Origin: Populus alba
Lineage: Eukaryota; Streptophyta; Magnoliopsida; Malpighiales; Salicaceae
DNA length: 64,000 nt
Assembly: GCF_005239225.2 (NCBI RefSeq)
Contig: NC_133301.1
Coordinates: 11,656,318-11,720,317 of the forward strand
Direction: 5' to 3'
Below are positions 29,241-42,426 of the stretch, piece by piece. The notes under the pieces were generated by a model, which worked only from the letters and a program-made list of their open reading frames with translations, had not been told where the DNA came from and searched no databases. Each line of letters starts with the position of its first letter. The first letter of the stretch is position 1. The position numbers and the translations under genes were made by a program.

Positions 29241-29990
29241 GAGTGTGTTTGGTATTGCGGTAGCTGTTGTGGTTGTGATTTGAAAAAAAATTGTTTTATA
29301 AAAAATGTTTTTAGTTGAGGTTGGTTTGAAAAAATAGATGTTTGGTTAAAACTATCGTTGAAATTGAGGTTGAAGAAAAAGTAGTTTTAATGTGTTTGGT
29401 TAAGAATACTTTTGAAATTGAGGTTATAAAATACTTTTAAAAAATATATATTAATATTGATGGTTTTTAATTTAAATTTTATGGATTTAACTATTGCTAT
29501 TACATCATGAAATAAATCACAGTTAAAAAAATTACTTTAACAAAAAACTATCTACAATTCCATTATGTACAAAATTCATTCGACAAGAACTACAAAATTA
29601 GATAAAATATTATCAAAAATAAAATTAAGATTACACTACGAGTAAATTTAATTCACCTTAAACTAATTTAAAAAAAAAAAAACAAAAAAAAATTGTTGTT
29701 CACGTGAAAAAAAAAAAAAAAAAACACTAACAGTGGAGGCATGCTCCACTGTTCATTGAACAGTGCATGCCTCCACTGTTAAAAAAAAAAAACCTGTTTA
29801 GTGAACAGTGGAGAACAGTAGAACTGCCATGCAAAAAGCAGCAATTTTTTGTTTTTTATTTTCCTGTGGCTAGAACACAATAAATTAAGGGACTCATGCA
29901 CAATAAACAATTTTTTTTTTATTTAACAAAACACTGAGCCAATATGTTTATAAAAAAACGCAACCTCTAACTCGTAGCGAAACAAGCTCT
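29241..29990 (+). mobile_element. MITE-like non-autonomous element, copy 3
   Basis: It starts 'gagtgtgtttggtattgcgg' and ends 'cgaaacaagctct'. The internal core (29535-29600) is the reverse complement of the copy 1 core. It carries a nested hairpin: perfect 16-bp outer arms at 29729-29744 and 29765-29780, and an inner CACTGTTCA/TGAACAGTG pair between them. It has the same family ends as copy 1 (18440-18540 read in reverse). There is no ORF. Confidence 0.62.
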
Positions 29991-30539
29991 AATTTCTCAC
30001 TGTCCACGCTCTCAAAACCATCATCCCGACGTCCTTTTTATCAAAAAGATGTGAGCGCAGTTTCACACACAAAAGTCAATTTTTGGAGATCAAGAGACAA
30101 ACATGTTCTATCCATTGTCAAGATTGCCACCAACTTCTTAATTAAAAACTGTGAAAGTTTTTATTTTTTTTGAATTATCACAAACATAAGTTAAAATTCT
30201 TAAAAGACATGTGCAAATAACTTTTCATTTACGAAGAAGATGATGCATATAGGCCAAATCATTTAAAAAAAAATAGAAAAGAAAAATGGACTTCTATTTC
30301 TTTATGTCTAGGGTATGTCAGTCTTTTTCAAATTCAAGAAATGGATCCACGTCAAATACATTTACGTGTAACCAATTAAATTTTATCGACATTTTGTACT
30401 TTTCTCCATGGAAAAACATATAATTTTTCATACTAGTTTTGCACCTTGATTTGCTATGGGTTGGTTATTTTTTTTAAGTAAAATAAATAAATATACAGAT
30501 TTTATCAATGTGTTTTGGAAAGTGAAAAAAAATCATAAA

Positions 30540-31080
30540 AAAAAACAAATTAAATCAAAATATAAAGCTCAACTATAAAACAACTCAGTGCTAAATGATA
30601 AAATTAAAAAAAATAAAATAAAAAAAAATTGGGTCAACTCGTGTTAACCAGCGAACCCCACAACCATAAGCATATAATTGGGATAACCTCATAGAAAGGA
30701 AATTGAAAAAAAAAAAAGAGCATGAAAACCAATCCCTTAAGAAATTAAATGTTGAAAAATAGAATTGAGAAAAAAAATTAATTTTAAAAAAATACCTAAG
30801 AAAGATTAAACTCAACTTGTGTTAATCTTTGAAACTCGTGATCATAGTCATAAGGCCGAGACTAATTGCGTAGAAGGTAAACCCACAAAAACAACGAAGC
30901 AAGATTTTCAATAAAATGAAAAAAATAAAGATCCGAGTTAGCTCGTGTTAATCCGCTAACCTCTTGACCATGAATAAAGGATTAAGATAAACCCATAAAA
31001 ATAACAGTGAGAAAATAAACATGAAAAAAAAATTCTTAGATAATAAAATATTAAAGGATAAAATTGAAAAAAAAATAATT
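30540..31080. repeat. Second cluster of the GGGTTAAC-type repeat
   Basis: Three to four diverged units ('gtcaactcgtgttaacc', 'gataacctcatagaaag' and so on) with the same word order as 3330-4630. Non-coding. Confidence 0.6.
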
Positions 31081-31119
31081 TTAAAGATTCATTTAACTAT
31101 ACATAAAAAAAATAAAGGC

Positions 31120-32366
31120 ATATTAGAAACTAAGAGACAAAGGCTTAAGGTGTATTTGACAAACATACCCTTAACTTAAGGTTTGAGGCATTAAAAATGT
31201 CTCAAGCGTGTGTTTGGCAAACACATCCTAAATAACCAAACAAGACCTTATATCTTAAGAAAAAAATGGGGTACCAGACACGCCGTTAAAGATGGGTTTG
31301 GGCTTGGTCTAGCAACATGTACAGGCTGGGATCAGGCCTAGGCCACTTGTTTTGTTAGGTCAACAAATGACCTAACAACCTTATTTTTTTTTTTTTACAA
31401 TTAGGCTGGACTTAGCCCAATCATATAAGTCAAGTTTAAGTCCAGCTCATGAAAACTTGGTCACCGGTCTAACCCAATGACCAAGTCATTAGCCTCTGCA
31501 GAATGTGAATTATTTCAGATTTTGCAAGCTAAATCATACAATAACAAAAGAACAGGGAGGAGGATTACTTGTTGCCTTTACTAGTTTGTCGTGAAGATGA
31601 TGGCTCATGATGAAGATTCTAGTGGATGGTAGAGTTATTGTCGTTGTTGGATTAAGAGAGACACTTGTTGTTTGTTCACGGTTGAACCAAAACTACTAAA
31701 ACTGGTCACGTTGTAAGGAGCTACTAGAACTTGTTGCGGGTTCTCGCGGAGACAATGTTGTTGGTACTAGCTATGGGTCTGCTGTGAGAAGAAGCTGTTG
31801 ATTGAAGATGGAAGGGTTGCTTAATGTTACCATGGAAAGAAAAAAGAGAGAGAAGAAAAACAATGAGGATTGTAGGAAGGAGAATGGTTTGTTTTCTAGG
31901 TTAAAAAAATTAAAAAATATATGGTATAAGGGTGCTTTTATTTTAGATGGTGTTTGAGAAAGCTAAGAGAGAACTGGTAAAGGTGTATTTTTGCTTCAGT
32001 TTTTTCTATGGGAAAAGAAAATCCTCTTTTCTTTATCTCTATCTCCCTTTTCCTATAGTGGTCTTGAAAGATTATTATGTCTTTTTTTTAGCCATTGATA
32101 TGCCCCCATTACATCTCCTTCTTTGATGTTGTTATAGTACAAGAACACCTAGCTTGAAACTAGTTTGAGTGTGAGTTTTTGGCTCCATATAGCAGCATGT
32201 TTAGTGCTACAAAATGGTTGTTATATCATCTGGGCGAGAGTACAAGTGATAAGGTGTAAATAAATGTGTTTTTTTTTTTTTTTAATCTTATGTAAAGGAG
32301 AGAGAGGGAGTTTTCATATTTGTAGAAAGAGAAAATCAATTGCTTATTCATTCTGTCTCATGAGAC

Positions 32367-32422
<56 letters not shown>

Positions 32423-33300
32423 TGTTGTTTTGGTGCTTAAGGTTTGAATTAGGTTTCTTCTTTCTCAATTTCAATCCTCAATCTTTCAATTTATTCAATT
32501 AGATCCTTAATTGAACTTTAAAAATCAATTCAATTTTACCCTTGCACAGTTCCAAAAACATCCATCAAAGTCCTTAGTTTTGGATTTATATAAATTGATC
32601 TTCAATTGATCATTCAACCTTTGATTTTCTTCAATTTCAGCTCATGAAGTCTCATGTCTCTTACAAGTCAGCCCTTGGTCTTGAAATTCTTTAATTTTGC
32701 CCTTGATTGATCCCAAACTTTATTTTTCTTGCAATCTTGTCCCTGCTTTCACCTAATTGACTTTGTAGAAATTAAATTTGGTCCCTTAAAATTTTAATTT
32801 TATCAATTAATCCCAAATTAGACTTTCAATCTTAATCTTTCGCTAGTTAATCTCCTAATAAAATTAATTTAACTCATTAAAAGTCTAATTAAGTTTTTGC
32901 AATTAATTAAATATTTTAAGTTGACTTAAATTAATTATTAAACTTAATTAAATCTTTAATTGGAATCATGATTAAATCAAATTGATATATCAAAAGTCTA
33001 ATTAAAGTCCCCAGACTTAATTTTTATGCAAATTCATGTAATAACCATTTAATTTTGCATTGAATTTGTATCGTCTCTTAGTCTTGGATTTAATGGGGTT
33101 CAATTGGGCTCCCAATTATATCCAAAACCTTAGTTTAATTTCTTCATATCCTGAAATCCTTCCTAGCTTGCTCATGTCAATATGTTTTTTCATTTTTATT
33201 TTTATTTTTTTTATTGCTTTTTTTTTTTGGTATTTTGAAAATATTTAAGAAAATAGGGAGTCAAAGATTGGATAGCAATACCATGGATTTTGAGGCATGA
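31120..33300. mobile_element. Probable non-coding retroelement body
   Basis: After a G+C-richer block (31260-31500) comes a strongly pyrimidine-rich stretch with recurrent 'tcaattttgccctt'- and 'tttcaatcctcaatc'-like words (32440-32800), typical of plant Gypsy-element untranslated regions. A 52-base AT microsatellite interrupts it at 32369-32420. No gag, protease, RT or integrase motif was found in any frame, and LTR ends were not located. Confidence 0.35.
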
Positions 33301-34014
33301 AGGTGTCTTATTTGATTTGGTATAGACATTATGATAATATTTATTTTTTAAACTTTTTTTTATTTTTGAAAAATAATAGTTGTTTATTTTTAAAATTTAT
33401 TTTAGAATTCAACACATAAAAAAAATAAAAAAAATAAAAAAAAAATAATTTTAAAATTTTAACTAATACGTGGCCCAACCGTGTTGCGAAACAAGTTGTG
33501 TATCACATGTGCTGTTTTGCATATGCCCATGTGGTGTATCTTTAGACCTGTGCCCTTCTAAGTTGCCCATTAGGCAGGCTCTATTATTGTTGGGAGACTC
33601 TGGGATCTAAAAGTAATGGATGCAATCGATCCGGGACCCCTTTTTTTTATTCGGTCTTGCTGTTAGATTTTCAATGTTAATGTGTGTGTGTATCTCAAAT
33701 TTATTATAAGAGAAAAATAATATTCTGCAAATAAAAGTGTTTTTTTCTTTCTTTAGAAAAACCAAAGTGTTGTTGAAATGTTATTAATGATAAATGTCGG
33801 TAAATATACTACGAGTTGATGAAGCTTTTAGGAAGATCAAGTCAATTATTGATTTATTAGAAGATCACTCAGGAAAAAACTAAAATGAAGAAATTAGATT
33901 GATGATTTTTTTTATTGGGTGGATAGTTCCTTCTTTAACTCCTCAAACTTTAATGCAGATAAATTTAATCCATGTAATATAATAGTCACTGATGTTTTCT
34001 TGTTTAATGAAAGG

Positions 34015-34185
34015 GGTGTTTGAGAGTGTAATATCGGTTATTTTTAAAAGTGTATTTTATTTGAAAATACATTAAAAAAAATTTTTAAAAATTTATTTTT
34101 AATATTACCATATCAAAATAATTCAAAAAATAAAAACATAATATTTTTTTTTTAAAAAAAAAAACACTTATTCTTGGTAACATAA
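34015..34185. mobile_element. Short AT-rich MITE, diverged copy
   Basis: It begins 'gtgtttgagagtgtaata' and runs through 'accatatcaaaataattcaa', the same word order as the copy at 28547-28770. The right end is degraded in an A/T tract. Confidence 0.5.
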
Positions 34186-34289
34186 AGCGAATGATTTTGT
34201 TACAATTAAGTGTTAAAATATTATCCAATACTTTTGATATGGATCTGATCTGATTGTGTGGATGGTGTATATATAAGGAGTAGGGGTAA

Positions 34290-34660
34290 TTATTTTCGGT
34301 TTAGTTCAGTTTTTTATATAAAAAAAAACAATTAAATTGAATTTTTTTTTTCAAAAAAAAACCAAAACCGATTCATACCAACCGATTTCGGTTTGGTTTT
34401 TTATAACAAAAACCAATTCAAATCGATTTGACTCGGTTTTTGCTTGGTTTTTTTTACTTTGGCTCGGTTTTTTTCTTATTTTTTTTGTTTTTAGGCTTAT
34501 AAAACCGAAATTAAACAGAATCGGTCCTTCTTTTTTTTTTTTTTAATTCTACTTGATTTAACTGTTTTTTTTTTTTACGGTTCGGTTTTTTTAGTTATTT
34601 TTTTTTTATTTTTTTAATTTAATCAGTTTTTGAATTTTTTTGGTTAAGGAGTTTTCGAAC
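34290..34660. repeat. CGGTTT-rich imperfect palindromic repeat
   Basis: Alternating 'aaaaccgatt' and 'ttcggtttggttttt' words create many overlapping inverted repeats. The same type occurs at 1910-2085, 21900-21985 and 42285-42400 with 42690-42830. Non-coding, though it yields an F/K-rich spurious ORF. Confidence 0.55.
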
Positions 34661-35320
34661 TTCCTAATTTTTGAGAGTTTAATATTGAGATCAATTTTAT
34701 TTAGGCAACGATGTACTTCAACATTTTCTCTTTTTAACAATTTAAACAAGACTATAAAGGTAATTACAAATAAGGTTCTCTCTCTTTATTAACGGGAAGA
34801 ATTCTCTCTCCTTTCTCCTTTTGCAATTAAGAAGCATTGACAAGGGGAATTAGTATTGAAGTTCGAGAGGATTAATTAACAAAGTTATCAGGTTAGTAAT
34901 TTAATACTCAATTACTGTTAATTAATCTATTTTTTAGGCAGTAATGGGTTTGATTATAGTGTTTTTTACTATTTAATTCTTCCTTCCTGTAAGATTCCAT
35001 GTCTTTTCGTGACTGCTGATACAGTTCACTTGATCGAACACTCTTACTACTAAAAAGGTAATCCCTAGCTAAGTTGAATTAATGGTAGTGTTGCAACAAA
35101 ATGGAAAATAAAAAGGTAAAGAAACATTTCCACTCTTGACAGCACTAGAAATTAATCACAAAGTATATAGAAACGCATAAGTTACATAGAACTGGAAGAA
35201 AAACCCTGTTTTTTTAGCCTGTGATAGACTTGTAGTCTGAACTATATTTCTTTCATGCCAGGAAAAAGCCTAAGACGTCAAAAAAAAAAAAAAAAAAAGG
35301 GAAACAAAAAGATTATCTGC

Positions 35321-38300
35321 TTACAAATAATCCTCCGAAGCAATATCAACAGCAACATCATATCCAAAAGTCACGGAGTAATCATCCAACTCATCAGATG
35401 TAAACTTTGGCATCCTCCAGCTTCTTGCAACTTCAGAGTCATGGCCGCCGGTACCGGTTAGAAGCTCTAGCACCTACAAAGAAAGCAAAGAAAACAGGAG
35501 ATGGGTTCAATCAGGTTAGCTGGTTGCCATCTCATATGGACTCTAAGTGCATGACCTAGCACATAATAATGTATGTTCACCTCACTCATTGATGGACGCC
35601 ATGGTGAGGATTGTCTCACACAATATGAAGCTGTTAGCACAACTCTATGCATTTGGTCTGGATCAAATTTTCCTTTCAATTCCGGATCTGCTAGTTCCAT
35701 GATGTTTCCAGATTCCATCAGAGGCTTTGCCTACACATGCAAACCATTTAAATGAATTGGAATGACTCAGAGAGAACAAGAACTTCCAGTTCAGTTTTTG
35801 ACAGACTTGAATTTACAAGTCAGAAGTCCTAGCTAGCCATTGAGGTTATCTCCTGGTAACATTATGTAGCTGGGATTCCCATCACAGTTGTTTAAATTGT
35901 TGAAATTTGAAGTAGTGTAGGTATTGGTAATCGATCAAGGGCAGAATCCAGTTATCACGTACCCATGAAAGAAGGTTTTGCTTCGATGAGTCCACAGGCC
36001 TCCGGCCGGTTATGATCTCCAAAAGAAGAACTCCAAATGCGTAAACATCAGTTTTCTCATCCACAATTCCGTGCATGAAGTACTCCGGTGCTATGTATCC
36101 AAATGTACCCTCAATTGGAATCACAGCATGGTGAGTCCACTTGTTAGGAAGCCATTTCGCAAGCCCAAAATCAGTTATCTACAGAAAAACGAAATACCCT
36201 TCATCAGCTTTTAAGATTAGAATAGTGGAAGAGTTTGCTTGCAATGTTCACTCACCTGTGGCTCATAATCAGGCCCTAGAAGAACATTAGAGGCTTTTAT
36301 GTCACGATGTATTATTCGGTGCTTGCAGCATTTGTGGAGATAATGCAGACCCCTAGCCACTCCAAGGGCAATCTTGTGTCTTACTGGCCACTGAAGTGAC
36401 TCACCTGTTTTACCTGATGATCATCCGTAAAATAATCTGTTAAATAAACAAGAATCATTTATTTCATCATCTTCAAATCATGAATGATTTCTGAACTAAG
36501 AAATGGAACTGTTCCATTTCTGTAGAATGTTAACATATATATCCTTTGCTATAGCCAATATTTTCAAATAGTTACTGAGAAGAATAAGTGAAGTAACTCC
36601 TTACTGTGCAATGCAGATGCCAAATTTCCATTCTGAGAGAAATTGAAAATCAGGTAGAGTCCATTTTCAATGCAGCAGCCAAGTAAGCTTGCAGTATTGG
36701 GATGGCAGACATGTCCAATAATTCCCAATTCCAGCAGGAACTCTTTCTCTTTAGTAACATCCTTGCTGTCCTTGGTTAGCATCTTTACCGCAATAGTTCT
36801 CCCATCAGAAAGATCACCTCTATATACTTCTGAATACCCTCCTCGACCTACTATATTGTCTGATGATACTCAAAGAAAAAAAAAAAAAAAGAAGCAGCAT
36901 AAGACTTCTGAATTAATTTGATTTATTAGTCACTGAATCAGAAAGCTAGCACATACACCACATAAGCGTAGTAGTAGTTTACCTGGGTGGAAGTTGTTTG
37001 TGGCATTGGCAATTTCCTCATAGGTGAAGCATTTTAACAAAGACTGTTGCTTTTGTTTGGTGGAAACACTCCTATTTATTTTTCTCATTGGTGAAGCAAA
37101 AATTGAGGAGATAAGTTTACAGGTAGACGTCTGCTTCTTTGTCTTTGATTGGCCATTGAAATTGGTAGCCAGAGGAGGGGACTCTGTAGTGCTTGAGCCT
37201 CCGAAACTGAAGGTATCATCTTCTGTACTGTGAGATTCTGTTTCAATTTCATATAAAACAGTTCTTGGTGAAGAGTTCAGTCTCTTGGTTTCTGAGTTTA
37301 TATGCTTTTCAACAGAGGAGGTAGTCCTGCCGCTACGAGTGTTACCATCATCGTTCTTGCTCAACCACCTTGAACTTGGTTGATGAGTCTCTGCCATAAG
37401 TGAATGACTGGATAGGTTAACACTAGAGGAAGCTACATTCTATCTGCATGCATTTTCCTTTACAATGAAACTAACCTCTGGTAGTTGCCGAATCCGGTCG
37501 TCTTTCACATTTCCCTAATGAAAGTACTGTGCAGGTTTCGGAGGCATGCTCGAAACAAAACCTTATAACTCGATGCCAAGTTCTAATATAGGCAAACAAA
37601 AAAAGAGAACAGTTGTCATTTATAAGTTATAATATCAAAGCATCATAGGGATTCTCTAACCTAATCTCGTTTCCTTACCTATTTGATTGGTTTCTCAAGC
37701 GACGTAGAAGAAGATAATCAGCTGAAATGGATTTTGCTTCCTCGATTAGACCTCTACCAATACTAGAGCTAAATCCCACTCTGGCCTCCAAACTTATCTG
37801 AAAGATATAAAATTCACAATAATTTCTAATTTCAGTGATGTTGCCGTAGTAAAAGATTGGAACATGCAGTAATATTCAGCAAGCGACAAACATTCAGAAG
37901 GTTATAATGTTGTTAAATACCTGCTTAGACTGGCAGGTCCTGGCAAACTCTCCAAGCACAGATATAACATGTGCCTTTGCTTGTCGAATCTGCGATTGTT
38001 TCTTCTTTGACTCCTCATCAACTGTATATAATCAAACACGCACAACATTACCATGTCTAGTGTTAGTAGATGCAATGTAGGTTACTAATCTATCTGATAA
38101 ATGCAGCTCATTTGAACCAAACTTCACTCAAGGAAGTTCACATTGGGTATCCACTCCTACATAGTTTAGATTTGAATAAGCAGGTTTTGAGATGAGATAA
38201 TGCAAAGATAAATGTGCAGTCAAGGTTATTATGCATGGAGAATCATTTATTTATTTTTTCATGGAAGTAGCACTGAAGATCCTGACCAAGAACATAAATG

Positions 38301-38419
38301 GCAACAATGGTGTCATTTGGTTGAGCAAGAACTCTAATTGCCCATGAAAGAAGCTCGTTGCTATCGTCTAGGTCTGATGAGATGCCAATGAGTATTTTGG
38401 AGGGAGCTGGAGGGATCAT
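35321..38419 (-). CDS. USP-domain receptor-like cytoplasmic kinase (RLCK-VI type), 10 exons
   Basis: Minus-strand exons 38419-38287, 38021-37921, 37797-37679, 37582-37476, 37432-36983, 36859-36605, 36413-36256, 36178-35963, 35730-35581 and 35473-35321 join in frame to 613 aa. Residues about 8-145 form a universal stress protein-like fold (ILIGISSDLDDSNELLSWAI.., ADYLLLRR). A Ser/Thr-rich linker (about 150-285) precedes the kinase: P-loop GRGGYSEV (about 308-315), IAVKML lysine, catalytic HRDIKASN (Asp about 426), DFG (about 444), GYIAPEY, then a short C-tail. All catalytic residues are present. This is the domain order of Arabidopsis RLCK subfamily VI with N-terminal USP domains. No transmembrane segment is seen, so a cytoplasmic kinase is inferred. 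ATG 38419 is the first Met after an in-frame stop. Confidence 0.93.
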
Positions 38420-38599
38420 GTTGTCTCCACCAGGTTGGCCGACCAGCTCGAAAGATCTTGGAGTTGAGAAGGGAAAAGTATTCAGTTATTTGCTCTATTG
38501 TACGTGATGGAAGCACAGAAGCTTGGCTTAATAACATGTCGAAGGGAGAAACAGTATGATTAAGGTTAGTAGAGGGAGGAGATGACACATTAGCAAGCT

Positions 38600-40085
38600 C
38601 TCATTGCGTTATTCTTGTTTAAGAAGCATAATGTGCCTTTTACAGTGGCAAGAAGAGAAGTGATAAGTCTCTCCGAAGAAATCCTCGAGATAGAAGAATT
38701 AAGTGTTATGGTAGGGTGCTTTGGGGTATAAGCAAAGGTGATGGGAATGTATTTGATAAGTCTTGACATCTAAGCCAAAACCTCAACATTGGCTAAGAAA
38801 AAGTCCCACGTTGTTGGATCTGGTAGGAGGCCAGGTGGGGATATTCGCCACTCAAAAAGAGGCCTTACCTTTTTATCATGAATCGAGACGTTTAGAAGAA
38901 ACTAACGGTTTCACTTTTCACATGGATGGATGACACAGAGATGCTTTGCACTTGATGGACATGGCATTATCATTTTGTCTTAGTTTTACACATTGCTTGC
39001 ATATTTGCAAGAAGATAGGTGCAAATCATTAGGCTTACTCTAGCAATCTCCCTGTCTAATGGTATCCAAATGACTATGTGCTTGGCGAAAGGAAGAACAC
39101 ACGCACACTGACTGACATTTGCAGTATTGTATTTCACACTTCACACCCACTTTGCTTTTAATCTGTTGCTTTCTTGTGTTCATACTTCATACCGTTTAAG
39201 GAAAAAGAAGTAATAGCCTGAACTAGTTGATAAGTCCAAGATTATTGCTATTTCAGCCATATTTTGTTTAGATATCTAACTAGATTGGTGGCACATTCGA
39301 TGCCGCGGGTCATATCAAGATTTCTCAACTCAGTCAAAAGAAAATATTTGAGATATAGTTGTATTTTTAAAAATGTAATTTTATTTTTTCATAATCAGGT
39401 TAAATCTTGATTAACTTGATAATATTAAAAAAATATTATTATATTAAAATAAAATAATTAAAATTAAAATAGAGATAATATGATCAAGATTTGATTCAAG
39501 ATTAAAATGTAATTAATACAAAGGATTATAATTTTAGACCAAAAAAATCAAATAGAAACTTGATTGAATAAATTTCTAAAACTATTCTAAAATAATATAT
39601 GCGATATTATTTAAGAGGTAAATTGATATTTTACTATTTGTAGAGTTTTTAAATTTACATATAAATAGAATATTATACCTCTTATTTTTTACACATTACA
39701 TGATAGTACAACAATATATTACAGTAACACCTAAACATAAAAGCAAAAAGCTTACACTCAAATGTATAACAATTCATCTTTTTTAAAAGGATTTAGAAGA
39801 TTTTTTAGTTGTGATTAGTGTGGACGGCTTGTAGTTTGCAACAACCAAAACCTTGAAGTAATTATTTAAAGAAAAAAAAACATTCAATCTCTTGATTATT
39901 TATGTATAAATCTTAAATAATTTTAAATTTATTTTATAAAATCATGAAACTCCAAAAATATCTAATTTTATTATTTTCATTACGTCAATGCATTTCAAGA
40001 AACCAACAAATAATATGACAACTCAAACTCGAGACTTCAACTGTCTTACAAAATCCAGAGTCAAAATACACCATCTTACAAAACA
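38600..40085. other. Upstream flank of the kinase gene, otherwise empty
   Basis: The first few hundred bases (38420-39200) are less AT-rich and would hold the kinase leader and promoter. The rest is AT-rich with no ORF of note. Confidence 0.5.
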
Positions 40086-40088
40086 CTT

Positions 40089-40288
40089 GAGGTCTTGGCC
40101 CAGCGGTTGAAGGGACTTGTTCCCTTCCTCTGCATCCTGGGTTCAAACCTCACCGTGCACGTCTGTCACCCCTCCGGTGCCTTACATGCTCACTGGATTT
40201 GCAAGATGTTCAGTGAACCGTGGGATTAGTCGTGGTGCGCGTAAGCTAGCCCGGAACACCCACGTAAATCAAAATATATATATATATA
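40089..40288 (+). mobile_element. tRNA-derived SINE
   Basis: It has a pol III box A-like 'tggcccagcggttga' at 40096-40110, a box B 'gggttcaaacctc' at 40139-40151, a body of about 110 bp and a short AT-repeat 3' tail. This is the standard layout of plant tRNA-derived SINEs, and the wording (TTGGCCCAGCGGTTGAAGGG) is what I associate with woody-dicot SINEs. Target-site duplications are not clear. Confidence 0.8.
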
Positions 40289-40333
40289 GTTAGCTACAAC
40301 TCCATTGAGATATTCTATATGATGAGATTATTC

Positions 40334-40495
40334 ATGTTTAATGGTTTAATCTATTATAGGTTGGTCTTAATTTAAATCTATCCGATATTATTATATTAAT
40401 TAGAAAATTGAATAATGTTTAATGGTTTAATCTATTATAGGTTGGTCATAATTTAAATATATCTGATATTGTTATATTAATTAGAAAATTGAATA
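40334..40495. repeat. 81-bp tandem duplication
   Basis: Two copies of an 81-base unit starting 'atgtttaatggtttaatc' lie at 40334-40414 and 40415-40495, with about five differences. It is adjacent to the SINE and non-coding. Confidence 0.9.
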
Positions 40496-41439
40496 AAACA
40501 ACTGTCAGAAATCATCTTAAATTATTAGAAAATGTTTTTAAAATAACTTCATATTAATTTCTAAAAAGCATTCTCGATACACAACATAATATCAAAGGAA
40601 GATTTCTACGATAATCAACATGTAACTCTCTCTAAAATGAAGTGCTGAGAATCAAGACGAGTGCATTTTCCATTTATTACTCAAGCAGCATATATACATT
40701 CAGACCAACTGGGAGGACAGTGTGTAGGATGTACTAGGTTTGAGACCTGCACTTCACAGCGGGTACTGTGTTGCACAAAATGAAATTAAGTTAGCTTGTT
40801 TGTGACTAATCTTTGGACGAACATGAGAATGTTTTTAGGAAGAGGAATGAATATGTAACATTTTTAAGAAAAAAGTTTTGCTTAAACCTAGCAAAACATT
40901 TCTTAAACACAGTTTAGCTGTGATTTAATTAGATGCATGTAGCATTGGACAGTAGTTGTCAAAGCTTAGCTGATAACATAGCCAATTAATGGGGCTTCAC
41001 ATGTTTAGGTATGATTTATACAGTCAAAAAGTTTGTGGCAAAAAAGGGCTTCACATGTTTCTGGTGGTGCTGTGTCCATATCAGAGTTCCTGTGAACAAC
41101 AATGAAGACAACAATTTAGATTCTTGTGGCATCGCAGCGGAGAAAGTTGATTGAATTGACAGAAAACAACAGTTTAATTTATAGAAAACAATTGTAAATT
41201 GTTTTGGGTTCGTATGTGTAGAGGAGGATCAATATACTAATGAGGATCAGTCTAATATGAGATAAATGAAATTGAAGGGCAATGAAAAAGAGGGAAAAGT
41301 AGTGATCCTTTGATGTTAGGTGGGAATAAACTCTGAATGACCATGTGTAAAGATAATGTTTCCTATCTGTTTTCAACATTTTGATTGGGATGGTTGAATG
41401 AAAGTTGTAATTAGGAGTTCTAATTGGTTGATTACTTAT

Positions 41440-41900
41440 ATCTTGTTTGGTATTGCGGTAAATCCATGCTTTTTAAAAATTTTAAATATATTTTTAAACG
41501 CAAAATACTTTTAAAAACAATATTTACTATATTCGCCTACTGGAAGATAAGTGTTCGTAGATTAAGACATCTATAGATTGTTTTCCCTTTAGAGCTGGAG
41601 TTTCGATCATTTTTGCGGCAGGCTGGCTGAGAAAGGCTTTGTTATTGCTGATGACCGCGAAAGATGGAGGAGGAGTTTCTTGTTGAGTTACAGAGGTTGT
41701 CTGATTGTCTCAGTCTTCAGATCATCTTCAAACACATTATTAACCACAATTTAACATTTGTTAGTTTCTGATCTGGATTTTCCGAAGCGCACTTGAAAAA
41801 CTCGGTGCTGGTCAAGCTTTCGAAGCAGCGACGGAGGCGGCACATGTTTTGGGTTCTTGTCTTCAAATTTGCATGTTAAATTAATGTTAATAATCTGAAA
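41440..41900. other. MITE fragment and gene-like island without a model
   Basis: Positions 41440-41525 carry the 'cttgtttggtattgcggt' end shared with the MITE-like copy 3. Positions 41580-41870 are less AT-rich and contain short open stretches (for example MEEEFLVELQRLSDCL from 41664, and LEKLGAGQAFEAATEAAHVL near 41790), but stops and missing splice signals prevent a gene model. Confidence 0.35.
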
Positions 41901-42426
41901 TCCGTACACTGTTCCAAAAACTCTAAACTTATAGTTTCAGATTTATAAATATGTATTAAAATCTTTATGGTATTTTAATAAACACAGAAAATTAAAACTT
42001 GCGGAGGCATATGTGATAGCTCATGATTAAAGCAAAAGATTGCTTACAATGAAATTCTTTGACATGAAAACATGAACTCATATATAAATTTGGTATTTTC
42101 TAGGGTTTTTGTTAATAAAAAACGGTAAGTATATTGGATTATAATATAAACTGCAAGCCCATTATTTTAAGCAATTATCGGTCCATGTAAGTTATATGCC
42201 TACTAATTATTACATGTGAGATAAAACGTCTAGTTGAGATCCCACACAAACTAGATCTAATGAGGAGTGATTAATATTTGTTTGGTTTAGTTTCTACTTG
42301 AAAAAAATAATCAAATCGAAATTATTTTTTAAAATTTAAAATTAAAATCAGTTAAAACTAACTAGTTTTAATTCGGCTGGTTCAGTTTGTGTTGTTTGAA
42401 ACTAGTAAAACCAATAAGCAAAACCT

